Assembly: GCF_000224145.3 (NCBI RefSeq) | Contig: NW_004190446.2 | Coordinates: 1-64,000 of the forward strand | Reading direction: 5' to 3' | Length of the DNA: 64,000 nt | DNA from: Ciona intestinalis | Taxonomy: Eukaryota; Chordata; Ascidiacea; Phlebobranchia; Cionidae | Shown here: positions 1 to 12,800 of the stretch, in pieces | Position numbering within the stretch: position 1 is the first letter of the stretch | How the letters are laid out: each line of letters begins with the position of its first letter | Made by a program: the position numbers and the translations under genes | The notes under the pieces: model-generated | What the model was told of the DNA's origin: nothing | Seen by the model: only the letters and a program-made list of their open reading frames with translations | Database searches by the model: none

Positions 1-67
1 CAATACCCTTGTAAATACAAAGCAATAATATCACTGATATATGAAAAAGTAATTCCTCTTGTTCTAG

Positions 68-522
68 AACTGTGCATCCGGTCGTCGACGTCGCGATGCT
101 TCCACGAATCCGTACAAGATCATTTCTGCTGGTCCCGTCCTCATTGCTACAAGTATAGATGATGATACAAGACCATGTGAACAGGTGGGTTGCTCATGTT
201 ATAACTTTACAATGAGCATAAGATAGAAAGTAAAACAATATCAACTCTTGCATTCCAGAATGATTATTGTTCCGATGTATGTACGATGATGGGTGGTAAG
301 CCCGTATGCTCGTGTGGTGAAGGGTTGGAACTTGGAGAGGATATGAGAACATGTGTTGGTAAGCATAGGACAAGCTTGGTGCTTATTGTGTGTTGTGGTT
401 CAACTAAACAAACTGTCTTTGTAGAATTGCCGAACGAGGATTCGAACACGCTGGTCTACCTAATGGGGATTTCCCTGGTACTTCTACTTGGAATAATAGC
501 AATGAAGAAATTCAACGCATAG
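68..522 (+). CDS. C-terminal part of an EGF-domain type I membrane protein
   Basis: Three exons at 68-184, 259-358 and 425-522 join in phase (0, 0, then 1) between good acceptors (ttctag, ttccag, ttgtag) and donors (GTGGGT, GTAAGC). Exon 2 encodes an LDL-receptor-style EGF module: CEQNDYCSDVC, then VCSCGEGLEL and a final TCV, giving six cysteines. Exon 3 encodes a short linker, a hydrophobic helix (YLMGISLVLLLGIIA) and a four-to-five-residue basic tail (MKKFNA, TAG stop at 520-522). The gene starts before the window. The order EGF, helix, tiny cytoplasmic tail suggests a cell-surface receptor or anchored protein, but the upstream ectodomain is not visible and I cannot name the family. It is tail-to-tail with the FIRRM gene. 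Confidence 0.7.
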
Positions 523-811
523 TGAATGCACTGTGTTGTATACATGCCTAATATAACAATGGGTGGAATTAGAAAGATCTATAAGCGGAATAAATCATAT
601 TCGTATTCAAATGTCGTATTCAGATATGTTAGTTGTGTTTTTGGTGTAAGGCGTGCAAGAAGAAGTAAGATCCGAAATGAGGGAACATGCAGAAAAACTG
701 TTTTAAGCCACTGCGAATGAATGAATGTTGTGTGGTGGGCTCCACAGATAGAGACGTTCTGCCTTACACACAGAAAAGTCGGTAAAATGTCTGTAAATTG
801 TTGGCACTATA

Positions 812-817
812 AATAAA
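812..817 (+). promoter_or_regulatory. Probable poly(A) signal of the EGF-domain gene
   Basis: AATAAA lies about 290 bases after the stop codon at 522, before the convergent FIRRM gene. The position is sensible, but cleavage cannot be seen. Confidence 0.45.
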
Positions 818-1221
818 GAAACAAGACGCATATAGACAGATGTTACTGTTACATATAAGAAGAATTTATAATCACCCACAAAGTAACATACATGGTAACT
901 CGTAAACTGGCACGAGGTGTTAAACCCGTGTGATAACGACTGTCGTTTTCCGGCGACGCGAGAATAAAGTAAGTTACTTTACATTACATTACAGTTTGGA
1001 TTGGTTGTATTTTAAAACCACTATAAGAGAGCAGAGCTCTAATGAAAGGGCACGTATTATTTTAAATGAATTAGATGTGTGAACACGTATTGCATTATTT
1101 TAAATGAATAAGATGTGTGAACACGTATTGCATTAGTCACTGTTTGACTAAAAGGGTTAACTTACTTTAACAAAACTTTCCACAAAACCAAATCAAACTA
1201 CATATACTTAGATGAGGATTC

Positions 1222-1227
1222 TTTATT
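1222..1227 (-). promoter_or_regulatory. Probable poly(A) signal of FIRRM
   Basis: The minus strand reads AATAAA about ten bases after the FIRRM stop codon, implying a very short 3' UTR. Confidence 0.5.
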
Positions 1228-1236
1228 TTAAAGTAT

Positions 1237-4200
1237 TTAATCACTGTTAGTGGTGGTAAATATTTTGTTTAAAATTTCTAACGAATTTTGTAAAGTTTCC
1301 TTGTTTTGTTTCGACATATTTGGTTTACAGTCTTTTAAAATTTGAAGTGAAATAAAAACTTGTTGCAAACATTTTGTGAATTGGTCTCGATTTTCCGAAG
1401 TGTTTGATATTATTGTTTCCAATAATTTTAAGCGGTGTTTGTCATAAATACATGGAATTGAAGTGTTTGATTCAACTGGGATCTGACAATACATAGTTTA
1501 TAAGAATCTAATAAGCTGAATGGTTAAACAAAGCCAATATTCCTGACCAAACTTGCTGTACGAAACGTTATTGAAACTTTTGAAACACATTAAAAGTAAA
1601 TATGTCTTGTTCGGATGTTTTTAAATACTTTGCAACTATAGTTCTAGAAATTAATAACCAAGTTGTATAGGATCAACTCATAACTACAACAGGCCTAAAT
1701 ATTTATCATGATGAGTAAGGCTATAAAGTGACTTTTAAACATTTTATAAAACTAACTTGTTCAGGCAATACTGTCTTTATAGTTTGTATCAAACTGAATA
1801 GTGCAGTTTTGTATCCTAGCCATCGTTTTTGAAATTCAAATACCTTAACTATAGTTATCAACTCACCCTCTGTAGATGTGATTTCAGGAGTTCCAGGTTG
1901 TTGCTTCCTGCACAGATGAGATTAATATTGGAAGGATTTCTTGTCAGACGGGAAAATAATTCCATTTCATTGAAAACTTTGTGTTGAGACAACCAATTCT
2001 TTGTTGCGTCACAAATAACTTGTTTCCAAAGTTTTATCTTCGTTTCCTAAATAATGAAGATTTATTACCTAAAAGTTTAATGTACCGCTTTATGCTATAT
2101 CTCTATTACTTACATTGCCCACCATTTTTGATCCCAGGCTTTCCAAAGTAACAAGAAACTTTGCAACTTCACATGTTAACACAGCATTGGGGTGGTTTTG
2201 AAGATATGTTAGAACTTTACAAGTTACCTAATAAATCAAACACAAGGTACTTAAATTGTAATATTCCAATTTATAATGTCTAACGGTTGGTTTTAATAAA
2301 CACAATTTTTAACACAAGTTTTATGTAAAACAACAGTCGCATATTTAAATATTTTTTTGCCTTTTTCGATGCAATCATCTAATATTCTAATACGATGGTA
2401 AAACATACAAAGTTGCTGCCAGCATATTGTACATCCAATGATGTAAACCAACAGTTCAACATCCTAACCAAGTCTTCTTCATTTAGTTGATGATGTCTTA
2501 ATAATTGAAAGCGCATGGGTTTTGATAATTAAAAAGTAATTTTTGACATTTACTTAATTAATTTTCGGTAATCACTTACAAGAGAAAGGTTGAAGTTGAA
2601 CATCCACTTAATAAACGAAGTTGAGACTCGTAGAAGGTGTTTCAGCAGCTCAGTCATGGCTTCACCAACTTGTATATAGGTCGGCAGAACCAACCACAAA
2701 CTTTGTAAAGTTTCATTCAATAAAGATAGAGATTGTTTAAGTGAAAGATTCTGTGAAAATATACAAAGGTTTTAGAAGCAGATTTTTCAAAAAATCAACA
2801 CATTGCCATACATACCATGAGTTATATATTTGGTCACGGCAACTTCTTAACCTTTTACTGTTGCGCACATATGTAAATAGTATACACACTTTATTACATG
2901 TATAGTACTAGGCTGGGGTAGAATGAGAAGCATAACTTTTACACAATACTATACGCAACATGAATCAATATGATGTGCCTATTATATTGAGGGCAATCTA
3001 TTATTTGCTCCCCTGTTGCTCCAAACCAGTTGCACTCTTTGTCTTGGGGTAAATCTTAAGTTCCATGATAGTAGAAAAGAACCTTTTAATGTTGGCCACA
3101 CAGTTTAGCATAAGTTATCACTTTAACTTAAATTGATATGAACAAACGATACAAACCTTATGTAGTTCATCTGTTATATTCGAGGATTGCAACAAGTTAT
3201 GCGTGATATTTAAACAAGACACAACATCGCATGAATCTCCTAAACAACCTCCATTACCAACCCACCCATCAATCAATGTCACACAAGTTTGACAGCTGTC
3301 AATCATTATTGGAGCGGAAAACTGGTGGCCGGATGAACCTGAATAAAAATAAAGTGTCCGATAAATAAAAAAAAAACTTTTGTAATGAAACTGAAATCTC
3401 AATTAATTAATGAATCCCTCCAAGATTTTTTGGAACCAGCCATCGATTGATAAACTTCACACAAGGCTAGGTGTCCAAAAAACAAATGCATTTAACAATA
3501 CTACTAACTGTAACCAGAACAGCTTTGTGAATTTTATTAATCACCACTCAGTACTCAATGGGTTATAGCAAAGTATTTTGTCTTGCAAAAGTAACTAAAA
3601 ATTAACTTTACAGAAGTTGACTTGTATTGGACATTAAAACATTTGTGCCGTAATAAATTGACAAAACTGTAGAATTATTATCATGATATCTGCGAGATTG
3701 CCATTAAAATAACAAAAACTTACTCAAACTTTCCCACAATGCAAAGTTTGATTTCATCGAGTAAGTGCTCACGATCGCCTCCTGGTGGTGAGGAAGGAGG
3801 AAAGAGAACAGTCGACCAACTAGGACAAACAATGGTGCCTTTGTTGCGCAATAATGGGGAAGATTTTTTAACAATAGAACAAGGGCTTTGAATTGTTGGA
3901 AACTTTCATCGGGTGGAATTAACCTGCAGAAAGGTTTTCAGTAATTTTAAATGTTTTTGGCTTTTTCTTCAATTATGTAACACCAAAGGGTAAAGTCCAA
4001 CAACGATGTAGGCCATAGTTGACCGATATCTTCAAAGTACATGCAATTAGTTTTAAATAATTAAGCCGCTAACCACGAATGACAAATTTAACTTGATCAT
4101 ATTTTAGAGTACAGCAGTTTTTAGGCAACTTATCAGCAAACCAATTACAGGATAAAGGACCTGTCTAACATTAACCATCAACATTAGCTGATACTTTGTC

Positions 4201-7200
4201 AACCCACCTTGCTAGAAAGCACCACACATCTGCCGCAAGCATACTTTTATAAGGGTGAGGACAAAGCAAGTTATTCAACAACTCTATCTCCACCTGGTGG
4301 AAAGATGGAGATGCAAGGACACAAGCTGAGACACGAGAAGCAACAACCTCATAAAGAGGAAGAGTGTCTTTATTGACATGGATGGATAAGATGCAAAGTT
4401 CCGTGTATACTGTAAACAATAAGGGTTGCACACAGTGATGTATAGTGTAGTCAATAATCTTTTGAGACTCAGACATCAACATTATACATTACATACATAC
4501 GTATCCCTTTTAAAAATAGATAAAATGCATGATTGTGTGGACTGTAATACATAGTTGGGAAAAAAAATTGCAAAACAGTAAAATGATGAGGAACACTCAA
4601 AGTTAATTCACATAGCATACAGTAATGTAAACCACAAATCTCACACAACATTTATTCATATAGAAGTCATAAACATTCATCAAGGGTAGCCAAGGTCCAG
4701 TATTGCATTGTACACCACACCATAAATTAAAAGTAAGACTTAATGCATGCAAACTGCTTAATTAAAATTTAATATAACTCAAGATATACTTATATCCAGC
4801 ATTCAGCATTCAAACAAATGGGAAACGCAAAGACATTAAACGACCATTACCTTGTGGGATGATGTCAAAGAAAGTTTGAATAATTGAAAGTTTCTCATTG
4901 GTTGATTCAAACCATGACAATACATGTTGAGAGCAGTTGATTGGTCGAACCAAGTTCAGCAACAATAACAACTTTGGAAGGGGTTCGGTGGTAGAGGCTG
5001 ATAAAAGATTCTTATGTTAGATGGTAAATTACCATTGTTTTTAGATAATATTGTATATAAGTGGTAACCCTCCTTAATCATGTACATTTATGTTCCGCCT
5101 CAGTAATTTTGCTTTTTTCCTGTGTTATACCTTGTTGATTGTCAGTCATTTAAGATTAAAAAACAAACAATGGCCTGAGGATCTTTTTCAGAATTAATAA
5201 ATCTGGCAGCAACAACATATAAAATAATATTCTGATTTATATAAGGTGTTATAAAACACTGAAGTACTTACCCTGGCAAAGCACTTGGTTCCGAAATAAA
5301 TCACAATCCACAAAAAAAGTAAGAAATTTTTCCATTTCCCCCATAAAGTGAAATGAAACCAGGTTCTGAAGTTTTGGATTTAACTTCTCAACTTCTCCTT
5401 CTTTTGTCTGAAATATATTTAAGTATATATATTATAAATCAAATTAAAGATCCAAAAACATTTAAAATTAAAGAGAATTGGCTGGTAAATATAACATGCA
5501 TACGAAAAAGTTAGGGGAACTGAGCGGACAATATTACAGAAGAGCAAGTATTTTAATCGGTAAAACATGTTATACTTAAGTCTGAAACCCATTTTTAACA
5601 AGATCAAATCAAGAATAACCATTAAAAAAACAGCTGAACACTTACTGATAAAATAGGCAAAGTATCTTCAAATACACAGTAGACAAGCTCAGTGAGACGA
5701 GCAACCATTGTTTGGTTGGGATCATAAAGTTGAATTAATTTGGTCAAACCTTCAATGAAAAAACAAGCCATTCTACAAGACACAGTGAATTCCTTTGTTG
5801 TGTTTTCTGCAGGTGAAACATCTTGAATTAATGAAGGTCTTTAATAAACCCTAAAATCTGTGAAACTTCAAATAAGTTAAGATCGTTACAACAGCAAATA
5901 AACACAAGATATGACATTTCAAGGATGGTTTACCATTTATTGCTTGTAGTGCAACACCAGCTGCATTCTTGATATGATGTTTCAACCCACAAACCAACTT
6001 ATCAACAATTAATTCAACTTGATCCAAACTTTTTAGGCAGGGTTGAAATTTCGTTGCAAAACTAAAAATAATTCTGTTAAATCAAAGGTTTTTCTCAGAC
6101 TGGGAAATGTAAGGGTTTGTAACTTTGTACAATGGTAAAATTAATAAACCAAAAAACTGATATATAGTTAAACATTATTTCTTTTACAAAGATTAATACT
6201 TAAAACAATTACTAAAGAAAATGGTTAATATTACTCTCACAAACTAACTTAAACTTAATTTGTCAAAATACAAATACAATAAATAAATATGCAATCAACT
6301 AAAATACTTTGTCTGTGACTGGACAACCCTCCATGTAGCTACAGTTGATAGAAAACACAATACACACACACACCTCAGTAATATTTTCCATGTAACAGCA
6401 ACAAGGTTGCAATCCATTTCATCCACCACAGATGTAAGATTCAATAACTTGATACAAACTAAAGGAAGTAATAACGTGACTGAGTTACAATGATGGTATA
6501 ACATATATACGCAAGTTTGTAAGTATAAGTGAATACTTTATTAATGTTGAGACTGCCAATGTACAAGTCTCACAAACAACATCACAGCTGTTCTAGCTAT
6601 GTGTAAGGTCTTAAATTAAAGACTAAGGGGCCAGACAGAAGTATCTACACATGATAGAACTAGCTAAGTTTGTTCACTCTAACCTTAACAAACTTAATGA
6701 ACAATAATTTAACAATATACCATTCTAATCCTCATAAAATATAGTTCACAAGACTTGTATATACTTTACAACTTGACCAATTTAAACTAAGAATCATAAA
6801 AATAAAAATGCATTGAACCAAAATCAAAACCAACCGTTTTGATAAACCTCCAGTTCCTCAGGTTTGGATTCAACATTTTGATCCAGAAATAACTTGTTCA
6901 AAAATATTGAGAAAAGTTTTTGCACCATAAAAGTTTTTTGGTACAAGGATTGCAACAACTCCGTTGCTATTGAGAAGTTATTACCATATGCTGACTCACT
7001 GTTCTGCAGAATATATATGAATCAGCAAAATCTTTCTCACATTGTATTTGTCTGTGCAATAAATTGCAACTCTTGTTAAAACAAGCCCACACAATAATAG
7101 CTAACCCCGACCTAACTGACGTGTCTCCTTATCTTTGATGACCAGTTACCATTTGCAAGACTTTAAAAGCTAATAGTGTAACCACTGTAGGAGTTCATTA

Positions 7201-8427
7201 CTTACCTTGCAATGTTGATAAGATGCCTTCAACAAATCCAATGTAACAATGGGAATACAATTATAATGGGGAAGCCCCAGTGGAGATACTCCTTCTTGTA
7301 AACCAACCAAAGTTTTGAGAAAGAGATAGAATACATCAACCACGTTTACACAATTCTGTAAAGGGAATTTCTTTAACAAACTTTGCAACAAGAAAACACT
7401 TATAACAAGTCTTAGGTTCGAAACCTAGGTTAAAAGGGTGGGCAGACCAATTCTAGTTTTGTTTGCACTGCATTAATTAGTAAAATTCTAACTATTTAGA
7501 TTAAACGTGCTGTGCTGTACATTATTGTGCATTTAATTAACTGCCAATGCCTCCCCTGTATTTATAAAAGTTTGGCGCCTTTAAACAGACAAATATATTG
7601 TAAAACCCATGTTTACTAAATTTGAACAACGATTGTTACAAACCTTAAGCAACTCAACTTTCAATGTTCCCTCTATGAGTTGTTTGTTCAAGCTGTAAAA
7701 ATAAATAACATGACCTTGTTATAACAACAGTACGGAATGAATGAATGTAATTTATTAGTGGTGAGGCAACTACAGTGGTTATAACAGAGGTGTTCTGTTT
7801 CATACAATTTGTGCCAGCTTACAAGCTACCACATATGTAACTTTGTGAGTGGATGATTTTTTTCTTCTTTATTCTCGCTAATGTAAGCACCAAGCAATAA
7901 AAACTTAATGCAGAAGTGCAACAAATCATAATATTGTTTAAACTATTACCTTTTCAAAAAACACTGAAACACAGTTTCCAAATCTTGATAAAATCCATAT
8001 GCTGTCTCTTGGAAACTACTTGTTTTAATAATATGCAGGGGCAATTCTTTGGCAGGTTGAAGACACAAAGTCAGATTGAAAGATTCATAATCAACATTCT
8101 CTTGTAAACACAGTTTCGCGAAATCCTGATAAATAATCAATAAATATCTTAAACATACTTTTTATCTGAGATTACTAAATACAACATTAGAACTATACAG
8201 TTACAATAAATATGAAATTTTACCAACACCTGTCTCATGTTACACTATGTTCACTAAGTTGACATTGTATTTCCCATCCTATATACATATATACTCTTAT
8301 CAAAACTAATAAAAACTATGATAAAGTTTACAATAATAATGTTTATAAGTACAAAACAGAATAAACTTACATTTAGATTTTCCACAGTTTCAGAGACAGA
8401 TAACCCACACGTCGATTTCTGCGACAT
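1237..8427 (-). CDS. FIRRM: FIRRM (C1orf112) orthologue, recombination regulator
   Basis: Human FIRRM partners FIGNL1 in homologous-recombination and crosslink repair. Exons, 5' to 3': 8371-8427, 7950-8125, 7644-7692, 7206-7355, 6835-7003, 6374-6458, 5934-6061, 5646-5806, 5272-5407, 4851-4997, 4208-4409, 3724-3923, 3157-3338, 2580-2750, 2114-2227, 1867-2046, 1237-1482. All phases join, giving about 850 residues against 853 in human. Matches to human FIRRM: MLAADVWCFLAR (human LLAMDAWCFLAR), RLFSFLLPHHQ with ALWES after it (human RLFFFMAPPHQ and LWQH), NSESAYG (human NSESVYS) and MDCNLVAVTWKILL. The ATG at 8427-8425 is chosen because it opens the first in-phase exon. A further conserved stretch near 2409-2496 (EEDLVRMLNCWF) looks like an eighteenth exon, but its acceptor does not fit the phase. 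Confidence 0.85.
2409..2496 (-). CDS. Candidate extra FIRRM exon with unresolved acceptor
   Basis: The frame reads HHQLNEEDLVRMLNCWFTSL and ends at a GTATGT donor in phase 0, as the next exon (2114-2227) needs. The sequence resembles the corresponding human FIRRM helix (LELPDYVRLAMLDFVSSL). The only nearby AG gives an entry phase of 2, while the preceding exon (2580-2750) leaves phase 0. Either the boundary is misread, the exon is skipped, or the assembly has an indel. Confidence 0.4.
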
Positions 8428-9825
8428 TTTTACCAATTGTGCAAAATTTTATCCAAATATATTCAAGTTTTCGTTTGTTATGACGTACTGAATGCTGTTC
8501 CAGAATATTATTGTTATTTTAGATTTGGCGGGGAAGTTTCATAAAAATAGTATAAAACGGTTGAATTATTTTATAAATATAGGGGTGGAGTCTATACCAT
8601 ACAGTATTAAACAGTAAATTTAGGAGTAAAAATTACATAGTCCACATATTATACTACGTGTTGATGGTACTTGTGTGTTTGTGTATTAACATACCGTTCT
8701 TACTGAGTGATTGAGACATTACAGAAACGACAAAAAACACACAATAGACTCTATTAGAGAGTAGAACAACAAAATGTTTTTATCTACTTTATCAAAAACT
8801 GCTGGACGTTAATGCCTGTTTAACACTTCATAATAAATAAAAGCATATTCTAAATTAAAACCACTTATTCTTGAATCACTTGTATTAATTCAGGGCACTC
8901 AATAACACAAAAAAGTTTTGATCAGTCTTAAAATTAACCAGATTTTATTTAATTGCAGATTTTATAATGAAATGATGTCTAAACAAAAAAATGAACTATC
9001 TTGGTAATCAACAAAGTCAGCACATTAGGGTAAGATAAACATTAATTTACAATTACTGCGATTACACAGTTTGATGCTATTGTTTTACTTTTGCACTTAT
9101 ATTGTTCAGAAGGGCGGTGTAAGATGGATACTGTTAGCAAATAATTTCACAAGTTCCTAATTATTTACAGCTATGAGAATTGGGTTATATGATTCTGTAA
9201 ATACTCTCAGTTTACCAACACATTAAACGATAGTGAGCGAAAACATGAACCATCTTACCCAATCAACTGTATTATGTATGCACATATGCTACTAATATTA
9301 ACAGTAACCATGAATGCCGCTGCAAGCAGCTTATTGCACAAAGAAATATTCACAGGACAAAAATAAATATTCAAAAGATCCCTAAAACAAGAATGTTGTT
9401 CATATATCCTGATTTTAAGATGAATGAATAAATGATATTTATGACTGTTTCATATTATTAAGCTGTACAGAGAAAAAGGTAAACTTAGTAAACATCTTAT
9501 GCATACAGCATATGCATGCATAATTTAGTATACTGATTTCAATTACAAATATGCCTAATGTTTGCTGATGTTGCAAAAAATATGCTTTATCAATTTATGT
9601 TTGGGAAACTGTTTAGCATTAAGTTGTTATTAACACAAACTTTGATGAGGTATCCCACATGCCAGAGGATTGTTGGTCTTTATAAAATATTAAGTTAAAC
9701 ATTTTTAACAAAATACCAGTTGCTTGAATATGGCTAATATTTCTAATTGCACTTTGGGTACAGGCCACAGCAGGTAATATGTCACAATACGCAGCATTCA
9801 TGTCTCATAAAAGGTGACTATGACA
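8428..9825. other. Spacer between FIRRM and SLC12A9
   Basis: No coding exon is recognised. It holds the FIRRM upstream region and SLC12A9 3' flank. A worn repeat at about 9105-9262 is bounded by gtgtaagatgg and ccatcttaccc, resembling the TIR family seen at 19978, 38849 and 39738. Confidence 0.5.
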
Positions 9826-12800
9826 TCACAAAGTAGTTGAAATAACATGGGAGAGACCATGGACAAATAGGGTTGGGCCGAGGTTGTCACTAATCTGCGT
9901 TAACATGTCAATGTAATCCACACACTGATCCATGCTCATGGGTGGGGTTGGTAGATAGAGGAATGTAACTGCTGTACTTGAGTGTTGTGAACGTATGAGA
10001 GAATTTATTTTCTGTAAAAAATAATTTTACAAGATAAACCAACACAATATGTGGTAGGTAAATACATTGTTAAATTACAGTTTCTTGCTTGCAAAGTTTT
10101 GAACTAATACTATTTTTCATCCTAAAAGTTCTATTATGAATATATGAACTTAAATTATATATCCTAGCCTGGCAGGGCAATGACAGTCGTTATAACACAG
10201 ATGTTCTGTTTCATACACCTCGTGCCCGCTTACAAGTTACCATGTATGTAACTTTGTGGGTGAATATTTTGAGGGATTAAAGATCACATTCATACTTACA
10301 ATATGCCTGGAAACAACATATTTTTATAAATATGAAATATTATTTCTATTTACTTACTTTTAGCGTATCGGAATAATTGCTTTGCGGATTCGTTGCGGTT
10401 TGGTCACTGGATGTCGCCACATCACCCCACTTGACGGGTTTTATCTCAGCTTTGATGCGGACAGTTTTAAGAAACTCCTGAAACCATTATGATGTCATGA
10501 ATATGCGATTGTTGAATCATTGATTTTTAAATATATATGGGTGAGGTACAGTGTAGTGGCTACAGGAACTCGGATTTGATCTTTGGTCCAATACCTAGAC
10601 ATCCAAGGTGCTACAAACCATTAGTGACCACTGGGCTGGAGAAATGTCCGTTAAGTTTTTTGCCCAAGAACACATACACCTATCAGTACCGAGCATTGAA
10701 CCCGGTATCTTTTGGTTACAATGCAAGTGTCCACTAAGTCACAGCACTAGACACAACATTGTTGTAAATCTTTACGAAACCACAACATTGCAACTATGGC
10801 AACCCACCTCCAATTCCTCGTCACCGGGAGCAGTAGAGTCATCAGATGTTTCGGTGAAAAGGAAGATCCTCAACTTTGTTCGATTCTTCCAGAAAGGAGT
10901 CATATTAAGGATGCAAGCCATCTGCATCAGGAAGACACAAGTAGTGTCGAAGAAAGATGAGGATGTGGTGCGGAACTGAGGGGAATGGGGTGGTGTTAAT
11001 TGTCATATAAATTCAGCCATTCTGATCCAATTTTAAGAATACAAGTGTTATGGGTGGATGTAAAGTAATATAACATGCGAGATTTATTCTACTAAAGTTG
11101 TAATGAAAAATGTTTCGGTATATGTTATCATGGACGCATTTCAGTCAAAACTCTGTTTGAAGCTTTAAAAACAGTTTAGGCTTTTTTAAATCCAGATTTC
11201 AAAAGTGTATTATGTTTAAGGGCAGCATAAAGTGACATAGGACTTGAAATTAGGTCCAAAGTTGGCCGATTATTCTGACACTCAAGGTACCCATTATTGT
11301 ATTCTTAAAAAATATAAAAACCGTCCCAAAACCATAAAAACCTTTTATATTTTTACTTACAGCCGAGGTACTGGCTTCTGAGTTATTCCTTCTATCCACA
11401 ATATGAGTGAGAAAGTTGACGGGCCAAACATCGATGTAATGAACCTTGGCTTTGTCCTGTGCCATGCTTGTTTTGTCAAGCTGTAATGTTGATGGTTTTA
11501 GTTAGATGTATGTGTGTGGTTGTAACATGCATGATGGCATGTGTAAGAAGACACCCATGTTATACCTTGACAGTGAGCATGAGGTGCATGAATACACCAT
11601 GTGTGTCTGGTGTAAAGGAAGACATCTATGTTATAACTTGACAGTCAGCATGAGATGTACAAACCTGATTAAAATATCTAGCAAGACAAACATTCTTCTG
11701 CAGTTTTATGGCATCAGCAATAATTGCAACGTAATCAACAGTTGCTAGTTTTCCCGAGTCATCGGTTTCTACGACATCGGGAAAGAAGCTTCCAGAATCG
11801 AACGCGTCATCTTCTTCAATTGGTTGGTCGTGTGAGATGATGGAAGCAATGCTGGAACTGTAGATGGATGAATGGGGTAATACAAGACATTATTTTATGT
11901 AGATGGATGAATGGGGTAATACAAGACATCATATCATGTTATTTAAAGAAGGAAGAGAAGGGAATCAAAAGCAAACAAAAAGTCATAAATAAAAGGTGTG
12001 GGGAAGACTGGGACAGTTAAAAAGCGTGGCTTTTGAACTCAAAACTGTTGTTGTTGTTGTTTTGTACAAGGGTAAATACAATTTTATGTTGCAGAAGTTT
12101 TAGTTTCAAGTTTTTCCCAAAGATTTAACATCAAAGTATGTCAGATTACTGTGGCAGTTGTTGTTTTGTATAAGGTTAAATTGCTTTTCAGATATTTTAT
12201 TGTATTTTTGCGACCTATTCTATTTTATATGTTTAAGATCACACAGCAAGAACACAAGGCTTATTAGGATTCAGTGCTACTGTATGGGGCCGCACAAGAT
12301 GTTGAAGCCTGTTACTTCCCCAAAAGATGTAGAGTAAACATGCAGCCTAACAACTATATTCAGAAACACAAACTACCCACCCAGTCCTACTATGGCCTCC
12401 TTTGAATATCCCAAGGTCTTTGAAAGTATCTTTCTGAGGTAAATTATCATGGAACCCAAGAACCAAAGTGTTTGGTTTCATTCCTCCAAGACCTGGAAGG
12501 AAAAAAGATGAAAACTTGTTGCTGGTTACTTGTTAGGCACTTTCAAATCAGCCAAGTTGTATTTCACCGACTTTGTAACATTTTGATAGGTAGCTTTACA
12601 AAGTGACAACAAAACAACAACTTACAAAACATTATGTCTTGTTTGGACAAAAATAAACATTTTGTCTAGACTAGCTTAGTGGATAGGCGCGCATTGTAAC
12701 TGAAAGATACAGGGTTTAACACTGATAAGTGTGTGTGTTCTTGGGCAAGACACTTGACAAACATTAGACCAATCTAACTTTATTCCATATAAAATAGAAC

